Assembly: GCF_029953595.1 (NCBI RefSeq)
Contig: NZ_CP124535.1
Span: forward strand, 3,083,001-3,147,000
Length of the DNA: 64,000 nt
Direction: 5' to 3'
Origin: Fuscovulum ytuae
Lineage (GTDB): Bacteria; Pseudomonadota; Alphaproteobacteria; Rhodobacterales; Rhodobacteraceae
A program made the position numbers and the translations under genes. The notes under the pieces are model-generated. The model did no database searches. It saw only the letters and a program-made list of their open reading frames with translations, and was not told where the DNA came from. Of this stretch, positions 26,180 through 36,488 are shown one piece after another. Every line of letters starts with the position of its first letter. The stretch's first letter is position 1.

Positions 26180-27133
26180 ATGCGCAACGCGGAAACGGTG
26201 ACATTCGGCGGATCGGCGCTGGATCGCGCCGCCCATCTTCGGGCAGACCCTGCGCAACTTGCCAAGCTACGCGAGTCAGGGACCGTGCTGCCTATCTGGC
26301 GCGGTAAACCGCTTTTCCAGTCAGGCGAAAGGCTGGCTTGGATGGCACCGAACAGCCCGGTTCTGGCGCATTCTGGCGAAATCGTCTTTCTTGGGTTGGA
26401 TGAGGGGGTTCCCCGATTTGCCGCCGATATCTCTGATTGGTCGCCCGAAGCTGGGGCCGAGGCGGTGGAACAAGGGTTTTTCGATCCGTCCGCACAGCGG
26501 CATCCGTCGCTTTCCGATGATCATAGCTTTCTTGAATTGCGCGGCGTGATGACGGCACTGACGGCGCGCGATGCCGAACTGGCCGCCACGGCCAAGGCCG
26601 TCTTGCATTGGCATCGATCCCACGGATTTTGCGCAGCCTGCGGTGCGGAATCGCATAGCGCTATGGGGGGGTGGCAAAAGAATTGCCCTGCCTGCGGTGC
26701 CCATCACTTCCCGCGCACTGATCCAGTGGTCATCATGCTGATCACACGGGGAAATCGCGTGTTGATCGGGCGAAATGGAAATTGGCCGGAAGGAATGTAT
26801 TCGCTTCTCGCGGGGTTCATAGAACCAGGCGAAACGCTTGAGGCGGCCGTCCGTCGCGAGGTTTTGGAAGAATCCGGTGTTCAGGTCGGCGCTGTCAGAT
26901 ATCTGGCAAGCCAGCCTTGGCCTTTTCCCTCAAGCCTTATGTTTGGCTGCGCGGGCGAGGCGCTTTCCGACGAAATCCGCATTGATCCAGAAGAGCTGGA
27001 GGATGCGCTCTGGATTAACCGCGAAGAGATGGTTCTTGTGGTTACAGGGCAGCATCCGCGGATCAAGCCTGCACGACGTGGGGCAATCGCGCATTTCCTG
27101 ATTGCGAACTGGCTTGCAGACAGGCTTGATTAA
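26180..27133 (+). CDS. nudC: NudC, NAD(+)/NADH pyrophosphatase and RNA deNADding enzyme
   Basis: A 317-residue Nudix hydrolase with the NudC layout: N-terminal domain, four-cysteine zinc ribbon (CAACG...CPACG, about residues 153-174), Nudix box GFIEPGETLEAAVRREVLEE and the NudC-specific SQPWPFPSSLM after it. It cleaves NADH/NAD+ and removes NAD caps from RNA. ATG 26180 follows AAAGGATGGGCC; an earlier ATG at 26108 would add 24 residues without family support. Divergent from the CpdB-like gene. Confidence 0.92.
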   Translation: MRNAETVTFGGSALDRAAHLRADPAQLAKLRESGTVLPIWRGKPLFQSGERLAWMAPNSPVLAHSGEIVFLGLDEGVPRFAADISDWSPEAGAEAVEQGFFDPSAQRHPSLSDDHSFLELRGVMTALTARDAELAATAKAVLHWHRSHGFCAACGAESHSAMGGWQKNCPACGAHHFPRTDPVVIMLITRGNRVLIGRNGNWPEGMYSLLAGFIEPGETLEAAVRREVLEESGVQVGAVRYLASQPWPFPSSLMFGCAGEALSDEIRIDPEELEDALWINREEMVLVVTGQHPRIKPARRGAIAHFLIANWLADRLD

Positions 27134-27215
27134 ACTGGGCGGTCCGGGCAAAGGCGCAGGGCGTCGCGTGCCGGATGGGTGAGTCAATGGTTGCGAAGGG
27201 CAGGTCAGGACAGGA

Positions 27216-27689
27216 ATGAAGATCAGCGGTCGAACGGATATCGGGGCGCCTATTGCCTTCGTCTTTGCTGCATTCAGCGATTTCGAAGGGTGGGAACGCT
27301 CTGCCATGCGGCGCGGCGCGGAAGTAAACCGCACTGACAAGCTGCGTGCAGCTGGCCCGGGCATGACTTGGCAAGCTCGCTTTGCATGGCGAGGCAAAGA
27401 ACGGCAGTTGCAGCTTCGCCTAAAACGGCTGGAGCCGGGGCAGGGTATGACGCTGGATTTCGATGGGCCTTCCGTCGAAGGGGTTCTGAATATCGATCTC
27501 GTGCAACTGTCCGCGCGCCGCACCCGAGTTTTGATGCAGGTCGAATTGAAGCCGCGCACCCTCGCGGCGCGGCTGTTCATCCAATCCATGCGACTTGCGC
27601 GCAAGCGTGTGCAAAGACGCTTTGACGGAAGAATAGCTGAGATCGCGAATGATATCGAAAAGCGCTTCGCGGGTCAGCCATCGTTGTAA
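27216..27689 (+). CDS. SRPBCC/START-fold protein, CoxG-like
   Basis: A 157-residue protein beginning with the typical polyketide-cyclase/SRPBCC pattern (strand KISGRTDIGAP, helix IAFVFAAFSDFEGWERSAMRR) and ending in a long amphipathic helix. No catalytic residues are assignable; the fold binds hydrophobic ligands. It lies 82 nt after nudC on the same strand. Its last codons form half of a 10-bp palindrome that may terminate transcription from both sides. Confidence 0.65.
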   Translation: MKISGRTDIGAPIAFVFAAFSDFEGWERSAMRRGAEVNRTDKLRAAGPGMTWQARFAWRGKERQLQLRLKRLEPGQGMTLDFDGPSVEGVLNIDLVQLSARRTRVLMQVELKPRTLAARLFIQSMRLARKRVQRRFDGRIAEIANDIEKRFAGQPSL

Positions 27690-27698
27690 TGGCTGACC
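27672..27698. terminator. Bidirectional terminator-like palindrome in a convergent gap
   Basis: A perfect 10-bp stem (GGTCAGCCAT with ATGGCTGACC) and a 7-nt loop containing the TAA region of the SRPBCC gene. It occupies nearly the whole gap to the convergent prephenate dehydratase gene. No strong T-run on either side. Confidence 0.55.
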
Positions 27699-27716
27699 AT
27701 TCGACGCTTGCGCCAT

Positions 27717-28550
27717 TTATCCGCGTTCGCGGTCAGCTGGGTAAACACCCAAAATGTTGAAGGCCGAGGTGAAATAGCGCAGCTCGTCAAAAGCGAGGCG
27801 GACATTGTCATCCTCGGGATGGCCTTCGATATCGGCATAGAATTCCGTCGCCGTGAAGCTGCCGCCGACCATATAGCTTTCAAGCTTGGTCATGTTCACG
27901 CCATTCGTGGCGAATCCCCCAAGCGCCTTGTAAAGCGCAGCCGGGATGTTGCGCACACGGAAGGTGAAGGTCGTCATCATCTTCCCGGCACCACGCCGCG
28001 ATAGATCGGCCTCGCGAGACATGACAAGGAAGCGGGTCGTATTGTTCGCCTGATCCTCGATATGCCGCGCTATCACGTCGAGCCCGTAGATCTCGGCAGC
28101 GAGTTCGCTTGCCAAAGCCGCGTGGGTTGGATCGCCGCGTTCGGCCACTTCGCGCGCCGCACGGGCATTGTCGCTGCTTACTTTGCCCTTGATGTCATGT
28201 TTCTTCAGGAAACCCGCGCATTGCGGCAAGATCACCACATGGCCATGCGCCTCGGTGATCTGTTCAAGCTTTGCACCCTTCACGCCAAGCAGGTTCACAT
28301 GCACCCGGACAAAGGCCTCATCCACAATGTGAAGCCCCGCGCGCGGCAAAAGGCTATGCACATCCGCGACCCGGCCATAGGTCGAATTTTCGACCGCCAG
28401 CATCCCAAGTTCGACCTCGCCAGACCGGGTAAGTTCGACGACATCCTCGAATGTCTGGCAAGGAACGACCTCCATATCCGGACGGGCCTGCGTGCAGGCC
28501 TGATGCGAATAAGCCCCCGGTTCCCCCTGGAATGCGATGCGTCCTGTCAT
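27717..28550 (-). CDS. pheA: Prephenate dehydratase
   Basis: A 277-residue monofunctional prephenate dehydratase: N-terminal FQGEPGAYSHQAC, the catalytic threonine motif NTTRFLVM at about residue 175, and a C-terminal ACT domain with RVRNIPAALYKALGGFA and KLESYMVGG, which binds phenylalanine for feedback control. It converts prephenate to phenylpyruvate in phenylalanine synthesis. There is no fused chorismate mutase, the normal alphaproteobacterial arrangement. Divergent from the cytochrome c gene. Confidence 0.92.
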   Translation of the reverse strand: MTGRIAFQGEPGAYSHQACTQARPDMEVVPCQTFEDVVELTRSGEVELGMLAVENSTYGRVADVHSLLPRAGLHIVDEAFVRVHVNLLGVKGAKLEQITEAHGHVVILPQCAGFLKKHDIKGKVSSDNARAAREVAERGDPTHAALASELAAEIYGLDVIARHIEDQANNTTRFLVMSREADLSRRGAGKMMTTFTFRVRNIPAALYKALGGFATNGVNMTKLESYMVGGSFTATEFYADIEGHPEDDNVRLAFDELRYFTSAFNILGVYPADRERG

Positions 28551-28675
28551 ATCCTGCGGCCTTTGCCTTCAATTACCCCGCAATAGGGGCGATTGGTCGC
28601 GCTACTACACCTTGAAACCCGGGGGGGGAAGCGGATACATACCCGCGCAAACAGAGTGCCAAGGGAACGCGCGAG

Positions 28676-29200
28676 ATGTTCGATACGATGACGATGACCA
28701 AGGCGACCGGCGCGGTCTGCGGGTCGCTGCTGGTCTATCTGTTGGCGGCTTGGGGTGCGGAATCGCTCTACCATGTCGGCCATTCAGGCCATGGCGGGGA
28801 AGAGATGGCGCAAGCCTACAGCATCGACACCGGTGCCGAGGAAGCGTCTGGCGAGGCGGAAGAGGCCGCACCTGACTTCGCGACAGTCTTTGCCGCCGCC
28901 GATGCAGGCGCAGGCGAGAAGGTCTTCGCCAAGTGCAAGTCCTGCCACAAGCTGGACGGGGCCGATGCGGTTGGCCCGCACTTGAACGGGATCGTCGACA
29001 AGAACAAGGGCACCTCGGCCGGCTATGCCTATTCCGACGCTCTGGCCGCCCTGACGGCGGATGTTTGGTCGCCTGAGAACCTGAACGGCTTCCTTGAAAA
29101 CCCGAAAGGTTACATGCCGGGAACCAAGATGTCCTTCGCGGGTCTGCCCAAGGTCGAGGATCGTGCCAACCTGATCGCTTACCTGGCGACGGTTCAGTAA
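28676..29200 (+). CDS. cycM: Membrane-anchored cytochrome c552 (CycM type)
   Basis: A 174-residue class I cytochrome c with an uncleaved N-terminal helix ([21 protein letters not shown]), an acidic linker rich in Glu/Ala, and a heme domain: [15 protein letters not shown], and a methionine ligand in GTKMSFAG. It resembles Paracoccus c552 / Rhodobacter cytochrome cy, which wire the bc1 complex to terminal oxidases, including cbb3. Followed by a strong intrinsic terminator, so likely monocistronic. Confidence 0.88.
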   Translation: MFDTMTMTKATGAVCGSLLVYLLAAWGAESLYHVGHSGHGGEEMAQAYSIDTGAEEASGEAEEAAPDFATVFAAADAGAGEKVFAKCKSCHKLDGADAVGPHLNGIVDKNKGTSAGYAYSDALAALTADVWSPENLNGFLENPKGYMPGTKMSFAGLPKVEDRANLIAYLATVQ

Positions 29201-29225
29201 GACTACTGGCAGACTGCATTTTTTA

Positions 29226-29257
29226 GGCCGCGTCCGAAAGGGCGCGGCTTTTGCTTT
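29226..29257 (+). terminator. Intrinsic terminator of the cytochrome c gene
   Basis: A 9-bp stem (GCCGCGTCC with GGGCGCGGC, one G-T pair) closed by a GAAA tetraloop and followed by TTTTGCTTTT. It lies 26 nt after the stop codon. Confidence 0.9.
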
Positions 29258-29434
29258 TCCTGTCCTTGCCGGATCAGTTTGTCGCTAGCCATCGCCCGCT
29301 TTGGTGAAAAACACGGCTAGGCCGCGACTTGACGCTGCTTTCACGCAAACGCAACTTGTGACTTCCCGCAAAGCCGGTCTAGCTTTCAGTCAAGAAGACG
29401 GGCGGAGCAGCCGCCCTAGGCAGGGGAGTTCGGG

Positions 29435-31366
29435 ATGATCAGACGCGGTGGCGCTGGAGATCAGGCGAAGGTTGCAGTGAAGGCAGTACCTGCGGGCCAT
29501 GGCCTGTCGTGGGTCGGCGCAGGGATGATGGTGCTGGCACTCGCCGGATGGGGCCTTTCGGCCCGCGCGCAAGACGCCACGATTGTCAGTCATGCGATCA
29601 CCACCTTTGGCGATCCGCCGAAATATCCGGCCGATTTCTCCCATCTTGATTACGTCAATCCCGATGCGCCCAAAGGGGGTGAGATTTCGCAATGGGCCTT
29701 TGGTGGCTTTGACAGCGTCAACCCCTACTCGGTTCAAGGGCGTTCAGCGGCGCTGGCCTCTGCCCCTTATGAATCCATCCTGACCGGCACCTCGGATGAG
29801 ATTGGCACCTCCTACTGCCTCCTTTGTACGACCATGGAATATCCGGCAGATCGGTCATGGGTGATCTTCAACCTGCGCCCCGAAGTGACCTTTGCCGATG
29901 GCTCGCCGATGACGGCAGATGACGTCTTGTTTTCCTATCAGACCTTCCTGACCAAAGGCCTGACTGATTTCCGCGCCGTTCTGGCGGAACAGGTAGACAA
30001 GGCCGAAGTTCTGGGGCCGCATCAGATCAAGTTCACTTTCAAGACAGGAATTCCGACCCGTGATCTGCCTTCGGAAGTGGGCGGTCTACCGATCCTTTCG
30101 AAAGCCCATTACGAAGCGAATGGTCTGGATCTTGAAAAGTCGAGCCTGACGCCGTTCCTGGGCACCGGGCAATACATGCTAGAAAAGATGGAGACCGGAA
30201 AATCGATCTCATGGAAGCGTAATCCGGATTACTGGGGCAATGATCTGCCGATCAATCGGGGGCGCGGAAACTTTGACCGGATCCGTATCGAATACTACGC
30301 CGATTACGACGCAGCTTTCGAAGGCTTCAAAGGCGGCGACTACACATTCCGGACCGAGGCATCTTCGATCACATGGGCCACACGTTATGATTTTCCTGCC
30401 CTGAACAATGGTTGGGTGAAGAAGGAAGAGGTTCCATCGGGCGCAAAGGCCAGTGGTCAGGCCTTTCTCTTCAACTTGCGGCGCGAGACGTTTCAAGACT
30501 CACGTGTGCGCGAGGCACTGGGTCTGATGTTCAACTTCGAATGGTCGAACGCCACTCTGTTCTACGGGCTATACGACCGGATCGATTCCGTTTGGGAAAA
30601 TTCGTGGATGGAACCAGAAGGTCCCCCTTCGCCAGAAGAGGTGGCGCTTTTGCAACCGCTTGTCGATGAAGGCCTGCTGTCCGCTTCCATCCTGACCGAT
30701 CCCCCAGTACCTGCGCCGACCAGCGGTGAACGTCAGCTTGACCGGGCCAATTTGCGTGCCGCATCGACCTTGCTGGATGAGGCAGGCTGGGCCGTGGGCG
30801 ACGATGGGCTGCGTCGCAATGCTGCAGGTAAAGTGCTGCGGGTCGAATTCTTGAATGACTCACCCTCTTTCGACCGGGTCATCATCCCCTATGTCGAAAA
30901 CCTGAAATCGCTGGGCGTTGACGCCGTTCTGACCGGTATCGACAACGCGCAGATGGAGGCACGGACCCGACCGCCAGAATATGATTTCGACATCGTCGTT
31001 GGAAATGCACGTTCTGGATATATCTCGGGGTCAGAGTTGAAGCAGTTCTATGGGTCGGCCACGGCCGATGTTTCTGCCTTCAACCAGATGGGGCTCAAAT
31101 CGCCTGCCGTCGATCGCATGATAGATCGGGTTATGGCTGCAACGTCGATGGATGAGTTGACCGTGGCGACCAAGGCACTGGATCGCGTGCTGCGGGCCGA
31201 ACGGTTCTGGGTTCCGCAATGGTACAAGGCGACCCACTGGGTGTCTTATATCGACATGTATGATCGGCCCGACAATCTGCCGCCCTACGCGTTGGGCGAA
31301 CTTGATTTCTGGTGGTTCAACGCCGAAAAGGCCGAAGCCCTGCGGGCGGCGGGCGCAATCAGATAA
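29435..31366 (+). CDS. yejA: YejA-type periplasmic binding protein of an oligopeptide importer
   Basis: A 643-residue family 5 solute-binding protein. It has a longish N-terminus with a signal peptide ending near SARAQ, and the YejA hallmarks [20 protein letters not shown] and [10 protein letters not shown] at the mature N-terminus. It feeds the YejBEF transporter, which in enterics imports peptides and microcin C. ATG 29435 follows AGGGGAGTTCGGG. It opens a tightly packed operon that continues through 36461. Confidence 0.88.
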   Translation: MIRRGGAGDQAKVAVKAVPAGHGLSWVGAGMMVLALAGWGLSARAQDATIVSHAITTFGDPPKYPADFSHLDYVNPDAPKGGEISQWAFGGFDSVNPYSVQGRSAALASAPYESILTGTSDEIGTSYCLLCTTMEYPADRSWVIFNLRPEVTFADGSPMTADDVLFSYQTFLTKGLTDFRAVLAEQVDKAEVLGPHQIKFTFKTGIPTRDLPSEVGGLPILSKAHYEANGLDLEKSSLTPFLGTGQYMLEKMETGKSISWKRNPDYWGNDLPINRGRGNFDRIRIEYYADYDAAFEGFKGGDYTFRTEASSITWATRYDFPALNNGWVKKEEVPSGAKASGQAFLFNLRRETFQDSRVREALGLMFNFEWSNATLFYGLYDRIDSVWENSWMEPEGPPSPEEVALLQPLVDEGLLSASILTDPPVPAPTSGERQLDRANLRAASTLLDEAGWAVGDDGLRRNAAGKVLRVEFLNDSPSFDRVIIPYVENLKSLGVDAVLTGIDNAQMEARTRPPEYDFDIVVGNARSGYISGSELKQFYGSATADVSAFNQMGLKSPAVDRMIDRVMAATSMDELTVATKALDRVLRAERFWVPQWYKATHWVSYIDMYDRPDNLPPYALGELDFWWFNAEKAEALRAAGAIR

Positions 31367-31385
31367 CCGGAAGGCACAGCTCCGA

Positions 31386-32537
31386 ATGGGCGCCTATATC
31401 CTGCGGCGGCTTTTGCTGATCATCCCGACGCTGGTTGGGATCATGGTCATCAACTTTGCGCTTACGCAATTCGTGCCGGGCGGCCCCATCGAACAGGTGG
31501 CGGCGCGGCTCGAAGGTGATGGTGACGCGATGGAAGTCGTGTCGGGTGGCGGCGATGCCGGGGCGGAATTACCGGGTCAGGAAGATGGCTATATCGGTGC
31601 GCGTGGTCTGCCGCCGGAATTTCTGGCGCAACTCGAGGTGCAATTCGGTTTTGCCCGTATTGTCTGCGAAGACGGCTTTGCAGGCGAACCAACGGTCACA
31701 GCGCCCGAATGCCAGAAGGAGATGATCCCGGCAACGGAACGGTTCTTCATTATGATGTGGAACTATGTCCGTTTCGACTTTGGCGAAAGCTATTTTCGGT
31801 CCATCGACGTGGTCGATCTGGTGATCGAAAAGATGCCGGTCTCTATAACTTTGGGCCTTTGGTCCACGCTGATTGCATATCTGATTTCCATCCCACTTGG
31901 CATCCGCAAAGCGGTGCGGGACGGCACGCCATTCGATACATGGACAAGTGGGGCGATCATCGTGGGCTATGCGATCCCCGGTTTCCTATTCGCCATTTTG
32001 CTTTTGGTGCTGTTCGCAGGTGGATCTTATTGGAAGATTTTCCCGCTCCGGGGCCTGACATCCGACAATTGGGAAGAGCTTTCGTTTTTCGGCAAGGCGG
32101 CGGATTATTTGTGGCATATCGCGCTGCCGGTGATCGCCTCGACTATTTCCAGCTTTGCCACGCTGACGTTGCTGACCAAGAACAGCTTTCTGGACGAGAT
32201 CAAGAAGCAATATGTGATGACGGCGCGGGCGAAAGGTTTGACCGAAAGCCGCGTCCTTTACGGCCATGTCTTCCGCAATGCGATGCTGATCGTGATCGCA
32301 GGCTTTCCGGCGCTTTTCGTGGGGGTCTTCTTCGGGGGCAGTCTGATCATCGAAACGATTTTCTCGCTTGACGGTCTGGGACAGCTTGGCTTTCGCGCGG
32401 CTGTAGAGCGGGATTATCCGGTCATTTTCGGCACGCTGTTCTTCTTTGGCCTGATCGGGCTGATCATGGGGATCATTTCCGACCTGATGTATGTCTGGAT
32501 CGACCCCCGCATCGATTTCGGCACGCGGAGGACATGA
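31386..32537 (+). CDS. yejB: YejB-type permease
   Basis: A 383-residue DppB-family permease: N-terminal helix [21 protein letters not shown], an extended periplasmic insertion (QVAARLEG to ATERFF, characteristic of YejB), five C-terminal helices, and a cytosolic loop [20 protein letters not shown] that docks the ATPase. ATG 31386 fits the family N-terminus; the frame stays open upstream. The end overlaps yejE by four nt. Confidence 0.9.
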   Translation: MGAYILRRLLLIIPTLVGIMVINFALTQFVPGGPIEQVAARLEGDGDAMEVVSGGGDAGAELPGQEDGYIGARGLPPEFLAQLEVQFGFARIVCEDGFAGEPTVTAPECQKEMIPATERFFIMMWNYVRFDFGESYFRSIDVVDLVIEKMPVSITLGLWSTLIAYLISIPLGIRKAVRDGTPFDTWTSGAIIVGYAIPGFLFAILLLVLFAGGSYWKIFPLRGLTSDNWEELSFFGKAADYLWHIALPVIASTISSFATLTLLTKNSFLDEIKKQYVMTARAKGLTESRVLYGHVFRNAMLIVIAGFPALFVGVFFGGSLIIETIFSLDGLGQLGFRAAVERDYPVIFGTLFFFGLIGLIMGIISDLMYVWIDPRIDFGTRRT

Positions 32538-33649
32538 TGGCCCTGTCACCGCTGAACCAGCGTCGCTGGCGCAACTTTACGGCAAATCGTCGGGCCTATT
32601 GGTCCTTGTGGATTTTCCTTTTCCTCTACGGATTATCCCTCTTTGCCGAGGTTATCGCAAATGACCGTCCCATTCTGGTCAGTTATCGGGGCGAATTGCA
32701 CACGCCCTTTCTGACCTTCTATCCGGAAACGGCTTTTGGCGGCGATTTCAGGACAGAGGCGAAATACACAGATATCGAAGTGCAATGCCTGATCAAATCA
32801 GGCGGCAGCCTTGATTGTTGGGACGATCCTGCCGGGGTTATCGCGCAGGTGGAAGAGGGCAGCCGTGCCGCAGCGGACCCCGACTTCGTCGAAGGATGGA
32901 TCCTGTGGCCGATCATCCCTTACAGCTATAACACGATCAACGATCTGAACGGGCCTGCCCCTTCCGCACCCGACGCAAACCACTGGCTGGGCACAGACGA
33001 CACCGCACGCGACGTGTTGGCGCGGGTGATCTATGGCTTCCGCCTTTCGATCAGTTTCGCCTTGATCGTGACCTTGATCACGTCGGTTGTCGGCATCGCC
33101 GCTGGTGCGGTTCAGGGGTATTTCGGCGGGCTGACCGATCTGATCTTTCAGCGGGTGATCGAGATTTGGGGGGCAACGCCAAGTCTTTACATCATCATTA
33201 TCGTGGCCGCGATCTTCACCATGGATTTCTGGCTGTTGGTGGGCCTGATGGTGCTGTTTGGCTGGACGGCGCTGGTGGGGGTGGTCAGGGCAGAATTCCT
33301 CCGCGCGCGGAACTTTGAATATGTGCGCGCGGCGCGGGCCTTGGGTGTTCCAGACCCGGTGATCATGTTCCGCCATGTCCTACCCAATGCGATGGTCGCC
33401 ACGCTAACCATGCTGCCTTTCATCATCACGGGCACGATCGGTAGCCTTGCCACACTGGATTTCCTTGGCTTCGGTCTGCCTGAAAGCGCACCCAGCCTTG
33501 GTGAGTTGACCCAGCAGGCAAAGCAGAATCTGCAGGCGCCATGGCTTGGGTTCACGGCCTTCTTTACCTTTGCCATCATGCTCAGCCTGCTCGTCTTTGT
33601 TTTTGAAGGCGTGCGCGATGCCTTTGATCCGAGAAAGACATTCAGATGA
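32534..33649 (+). CDS. yejE: YejE-type permease
   Basis: A 371-residue DppC-family permease with the YejE-type N-terminus ([17 protein letters not shown]) and the long periplasmic segment [21 protein letters not shown] core of five helices and the ATPase loop [20 protein letters not shown] follow. It forms the channel with YejB. It overlaps yejB and yejF by four nt each, indicating translational coupling. Confidence 0.9.
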   Translation: MMALSPLNQRRWRNFTANRRAYWSLWIFLFLYGLSLFAEVIANDRPILVSYRGELHTPFLTFYPETAFGGDFRTEAKYTDIEVQCLIKSGGSLDCWDDPAGVIAQVEEGSRAAADPDFVEGWILWPIIPYSYNTINDLNGPAPSAPDANHWLGTDDTARDVLARVIYGFRLSISFALIVTLITSVVGIAAGAVQGYFGGLTDLIFQRVIEIWGATPSLYIIIIVAAIFTMDFWLLVGLMVLFGWTALVGVVRAEFLRARNFEYVRAARALGVPDPVIMFRHVLPNAMVATLTMLPFIITGTIGSLATLDFLGFGLPESAPSLGELTQQAKQNLQAPWLGFTAFFTFAIMLSLLVFVFEGVRDAFDPRKTFR

Positions 33650-35241
33650 GCGTGGTGCTGGAGGTCGAAAACCTGTCGATCCGCTTTCGCCAAGATGGGC
33701 GGGTGCTGGAGGCGGTGAAGAGCGTCAGCTTTACCGTCGGCAAGGGAGAGACCGTCGCGCTGGTGGGGGAAAGCGGGTCGGGCAAGTCGGTGACGGCTTT
33801 GTCGACCGTGTCGCTCTTGCCAGATAGCGCGGGGGTAGATGGATCGATCCGCTATCTCGGACGCGAAATGGTAGGGGCGTCCGAGGCGGACTTGCGCCGG
33901 GTGCGCGGCAACGACATCAGCTTTATCTTCCAAGAGCCGATGACGAGCCTGAACCCCCTTCACACCATCGAACGGCAACTGGGCGAAAGCCTTTCCCTGC
34001 ACCAGGGCCTGTCAGGCGATGCCGCGCGGGGGCGGATCGTTGATCTTCTGCAAAAGGTTGGGATCGCCGACGCCGAAAGCCGTCTTGGTGCCTATCCGCA
34101 TCAGCTGTCTGGTGGGCAGCGGCAGCGGGTAATGATTGCCATGGCGCTGGCCAATGGGCCGGAACTTCTGATCGCGGATGAACCGACCACCGCACTCGAT
34201 GTCACGATTCAGGCGCAAATCCTTGACCTACTGGCCGAGTTGAAGGCACGCGAAGGATTAAGCCTGTTGTTCATCACGCATGACCTTGGCATCGTGCGGC
34301 GGATCGCTGATCGGGTCTGCGTGATGCAGGGTGGCGAGATTGTCGAACAAGGCCCTTCGAAGGACATCTTTGCCAATCCGCAGCATCCTTATACCCAGAA
34401 ACTGCTGGCCGCCGAACCGAAGGGAGTGCCGGAACCAATCGCCGCCGATGCGCCGGAGGTGGCGCGGACTGAAAACCTGCGCGTTTGGTTCCCGATCCAG
34501 CGCGGGTTGCTGCGCCGGACCGTGGGCCATGTAAAGGCTGTCAACGATGCCACCTTGTCGGTTCGCGCGGGCGAAACGTTGGGGATCGTCGGCGAAAGCG
34601 GGTCGGGCAAGACGACGCTTGCCCTGGCCGTTCTGCGCCTGACGCCATCCGAGGGGCGCGTGGTCTTTCTGGGCCGCGAGTTGAAAGGGGTGCAAGGTGC
34701 CGCTTTGCGGGCACTGCGCCGGGATATGCAGGTGGTGTTTCAAGACCCCTTCGGCAGTCTGTCGCCGCGCATGACGGCAGAACAGATCATCGCCGAGGGC
34801 CTTGGCGTTCATGGGGTAGAGCCTGGGCGTGATCGGCGCGAGATGGTGGCCGAGATCATGACCGAGGTCGGCCTAGACCCGGCATGGATGGGGCGCTATC
34901 CGCATGAATTTTCGGGCGGTCAGCGGCAACGAATTGCTATTGCCCGCGCGATGATCCTGCGGCCCAAGCTTGTCGTTCTGGACGAACCAACCTCGGCACT
35001 GGACATGACGGTGCAGGTGCAGATCGTCGATCTGCTTCGGTCGTTGCAGCGCAAATGGGGATTGGCCTATATCTTCATCAGCCACGATCTGCGGGTGGTG
35101 AAAGCGTTGTCGCACAGGGTGATGGTTATGAAATCGGGTGATGTAGTAGAAGCAGGCGACTGTGCGGCGGTCTTTGACGCGCCAAAAAGCGATTATACGC
35201 GATCCCTGATGGCTGCGGCCTTCGGGGAGGCTGCGGTTTGA
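33646..35241 (+). CDS. yejF: YejF-type fused double ABC ATPase
   Basis: A 531-residue protein with two ATPase domains. Domain 1 has Walker A GESGSGKSVTALS and signature LSGGQRQRVMIAMALAN; domain 2 has GESGSGKTTLALA and FSGGQRQRIAIARAMIL. Each has an oligopeptide/dipeptide-transporter C-terminal extension. It energises YejBE. The stop TGA overlaps the TTG start of the following glycosyltransferase gene. Confidence 0.91.
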   Translation: MSVVLEVENLSIRFRQDGRVLEAVKSVSFTVGKGETVALVGESGSGKSVTALSTVSLLPDSAGVDGSIRYLGREMVGASEADLRRVRGNDISFIFQEPMTSLNPLHTIERQLGESLSLHQGLSGDAARGRIVDLLQKVGIADAESRLGAYPHQLSGGQRQRVMIAMALANGPELLIADEPTTALDVTIQAQILDLLAELKAREGLSLLFITHDLGIVRRIADRVCVMQGGEIVEQGPSKDIFANPQHPYTQKLLAAEPKGVPEPIAADAPEVARTENLRVWFPIQRGLLRRTVGHVKAVNDATLSVRAGETLGIVGESGSGKTTLALAVLRLTPSEGRVVFLGRELKGVQGAALRALRRDMQVVFQDPFGSLSPRMTAEQIIAEGLGVHGVEPGRDRREMVAEIMTEVGLDPAWMGRYPHEFSGGQRQRIAIARAMILRPKLVVLDEPTSALDMTVQVQIVDLLRSLQRKWGLAYIFISHDLRVVKALSHRVMVMKSGDVVEAGDCAAVFDAPKSDYTRSLMAAAFGEAAV

Positions 35242-36461
35242 AGATTCTTCTCGTTCATCAGAACTTCCCCGGCCAATTTCTGTATCTTGCCCCTGAATTG
35301 AAGCGGCGAGGGCATGACGTTGTGGCCCTGACGGACATGGTCAATAAGCGCGAGTCGGATGTCCGCACCCTCCGCTATCGGCATGATCCTGTTAGGGTGG
35401 ACGCTCAGGTCAGCAGACTTGGCCGCAACTATACCACGCAGAGCGATCGTGGCGTGACCGTCGCAAGGGCCTGCCTGCGCTTGCGCAACGAGTCGGGCTA
35501 TGTGCCGGATGTCATTTTCGGGCATTCAGGATGGGGCGAGACACTGTTCCTGAAGGAAGTCTGGCCAGAAGCGAAGCTGATCGTTTATGCCGAATTCTAC
35601 TATCAAGGGCGGGGCGCGGATGTCGGTTTTGACCCAGAGGCGGGGGATGGAAGCTTTGATCACGTCCTGATCGCGCAGGGCCGCGCGGCCCATTTGGGCC
35701 AGTCCTTGTTACATGCTGATGCGGGCGTGTCACCGACAGAATGGCAGGCCTCGACCTATCCACCCGCGCTGCGACGGATGATCGAAGTGATCTTTGATGG
35801 CGTTGATAGCGCGGCGGTAAAACCCAACCTCTCTGCCAGTGTGACCCTGCCCAATGGTCGCGTGCTGCACGCCGGGGATGAGGTTCTGACATTCGTAAAC
35901 CGTAACCTTGAACCCTATCGCGGCTATCACATTTTCATGCGGGCATTACCTGACGTGCTTTCGGCGCGGCCCGATGCACAGGTGGTGATCGTCGGCGGCG
36001 ACGATGTCAGCTATGGCCCGGCGCCCAAGGATGGAAGGCGATGGAGGGACGTGTATCTGGATGAGGTGAAGGGTCGGCTGGACCTCTCGCGCGTTCATTT
36101 CCTTGGAAAGGTGCCCTATCCGACCTTTGTATCACTGATGCAGGTCAGTCGGGCGCATGCCTATCTGACGTATCCTTTCGTTTTGTCATGGTCGATGCTC
36201 GAGGCGATGTCGGCGGGGGCCTTGGTGATTGCATCCGATACGGCCCCGGTGCGCGAAGTGATCCGTCATGGCGAAAATGGGCTGTTGGTCGATTTCTTTG
36301 ATATCGCGGGATGGTCGCGGACGCTCATCCAGGCTTTGGAAAAACCAGAGCAGTTCCTGCCCTTGCGCGAGGCGGCACGGAAAACGGTGCTGGAGAAATA
36401 TGATCTGCGGTCGGTCTGCCTGCCCCGCATGGTGGCGGCGGTAGAGCGTTTTGCGCCGTAG
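35238..36461 (+). CDS. Family 1 (GT4-like) glycosyltransferase
   Basis: A 407-residue GT-B fold glycosyltransferase: N-terminal ILLVHQNFPGQFLYLAPEL, a C-terminal donor domain with FVNRNLEPYRGYHIFMRALP, VIVGGDDVSYG, and the sugar-nucleotide motif SWSMLEAMSAGALVIASDT. The start is TTG, coupled to the yejF stop (TTGA overlap) with GGGGAGG upstream. Why a cell-envelope type enzyme is coupled to a peptide importer is unclear. Its stop codon lies within the REP-like hairpin at 36458-36485. Confidence 0.83.
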   Translation: MKILLVHQNFPGQFLYLAPELKRRGHDVVALTDMVNKRESDVRTLRYRHDPVRVDAQVSRLGRNYTTQSDRGVTVARACLRLRNESGYVPDVIFGHSGWGETLFLKEVWPEAKLIVYAEFYYQGRGADVGFDPEAGDGSFDHVLIAQGRAAHLGQSLLHADAGVSPTEWQASTYPPALRRMIEVIFDGVDSAAVKPNLSASVTLPNGRVLHAGDEVLTFVNRNLEPYRGYHIFMRALPDVLSARPDAQVVIVGGDDVSYGPAPKDGRRWRDVYLDEVKGRLDLSRVHFLGKVPYPTFVSLMQVSRAHAYLTYPFVLSWSMLEAMSAGALVIASDTAPVREVIRHGENGLLVDFFDIAGWSRTLIQALEKPEQFLPLREAARKTVLEKYDLRSVCLPRMVAAVERFAP

Positions 36462-36485
36462 GATGGGCAGTTCTGCCCATTCTAC
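36458..36485. repeat. REP-like GTAG hairpin, copy 1
   Basis: GTAGGATGGGCAG pairs with CTGCCCATTCTAC (12 of 13) around TT. It fills the convergent gap with hemN, and its leading GTAG supplies the TAG stop of the glycosyltransferase. Related hairpins occur at 38884, 43550 and 56848. Confidence 0.75.
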
Positions 36486-36488
36486 CCT

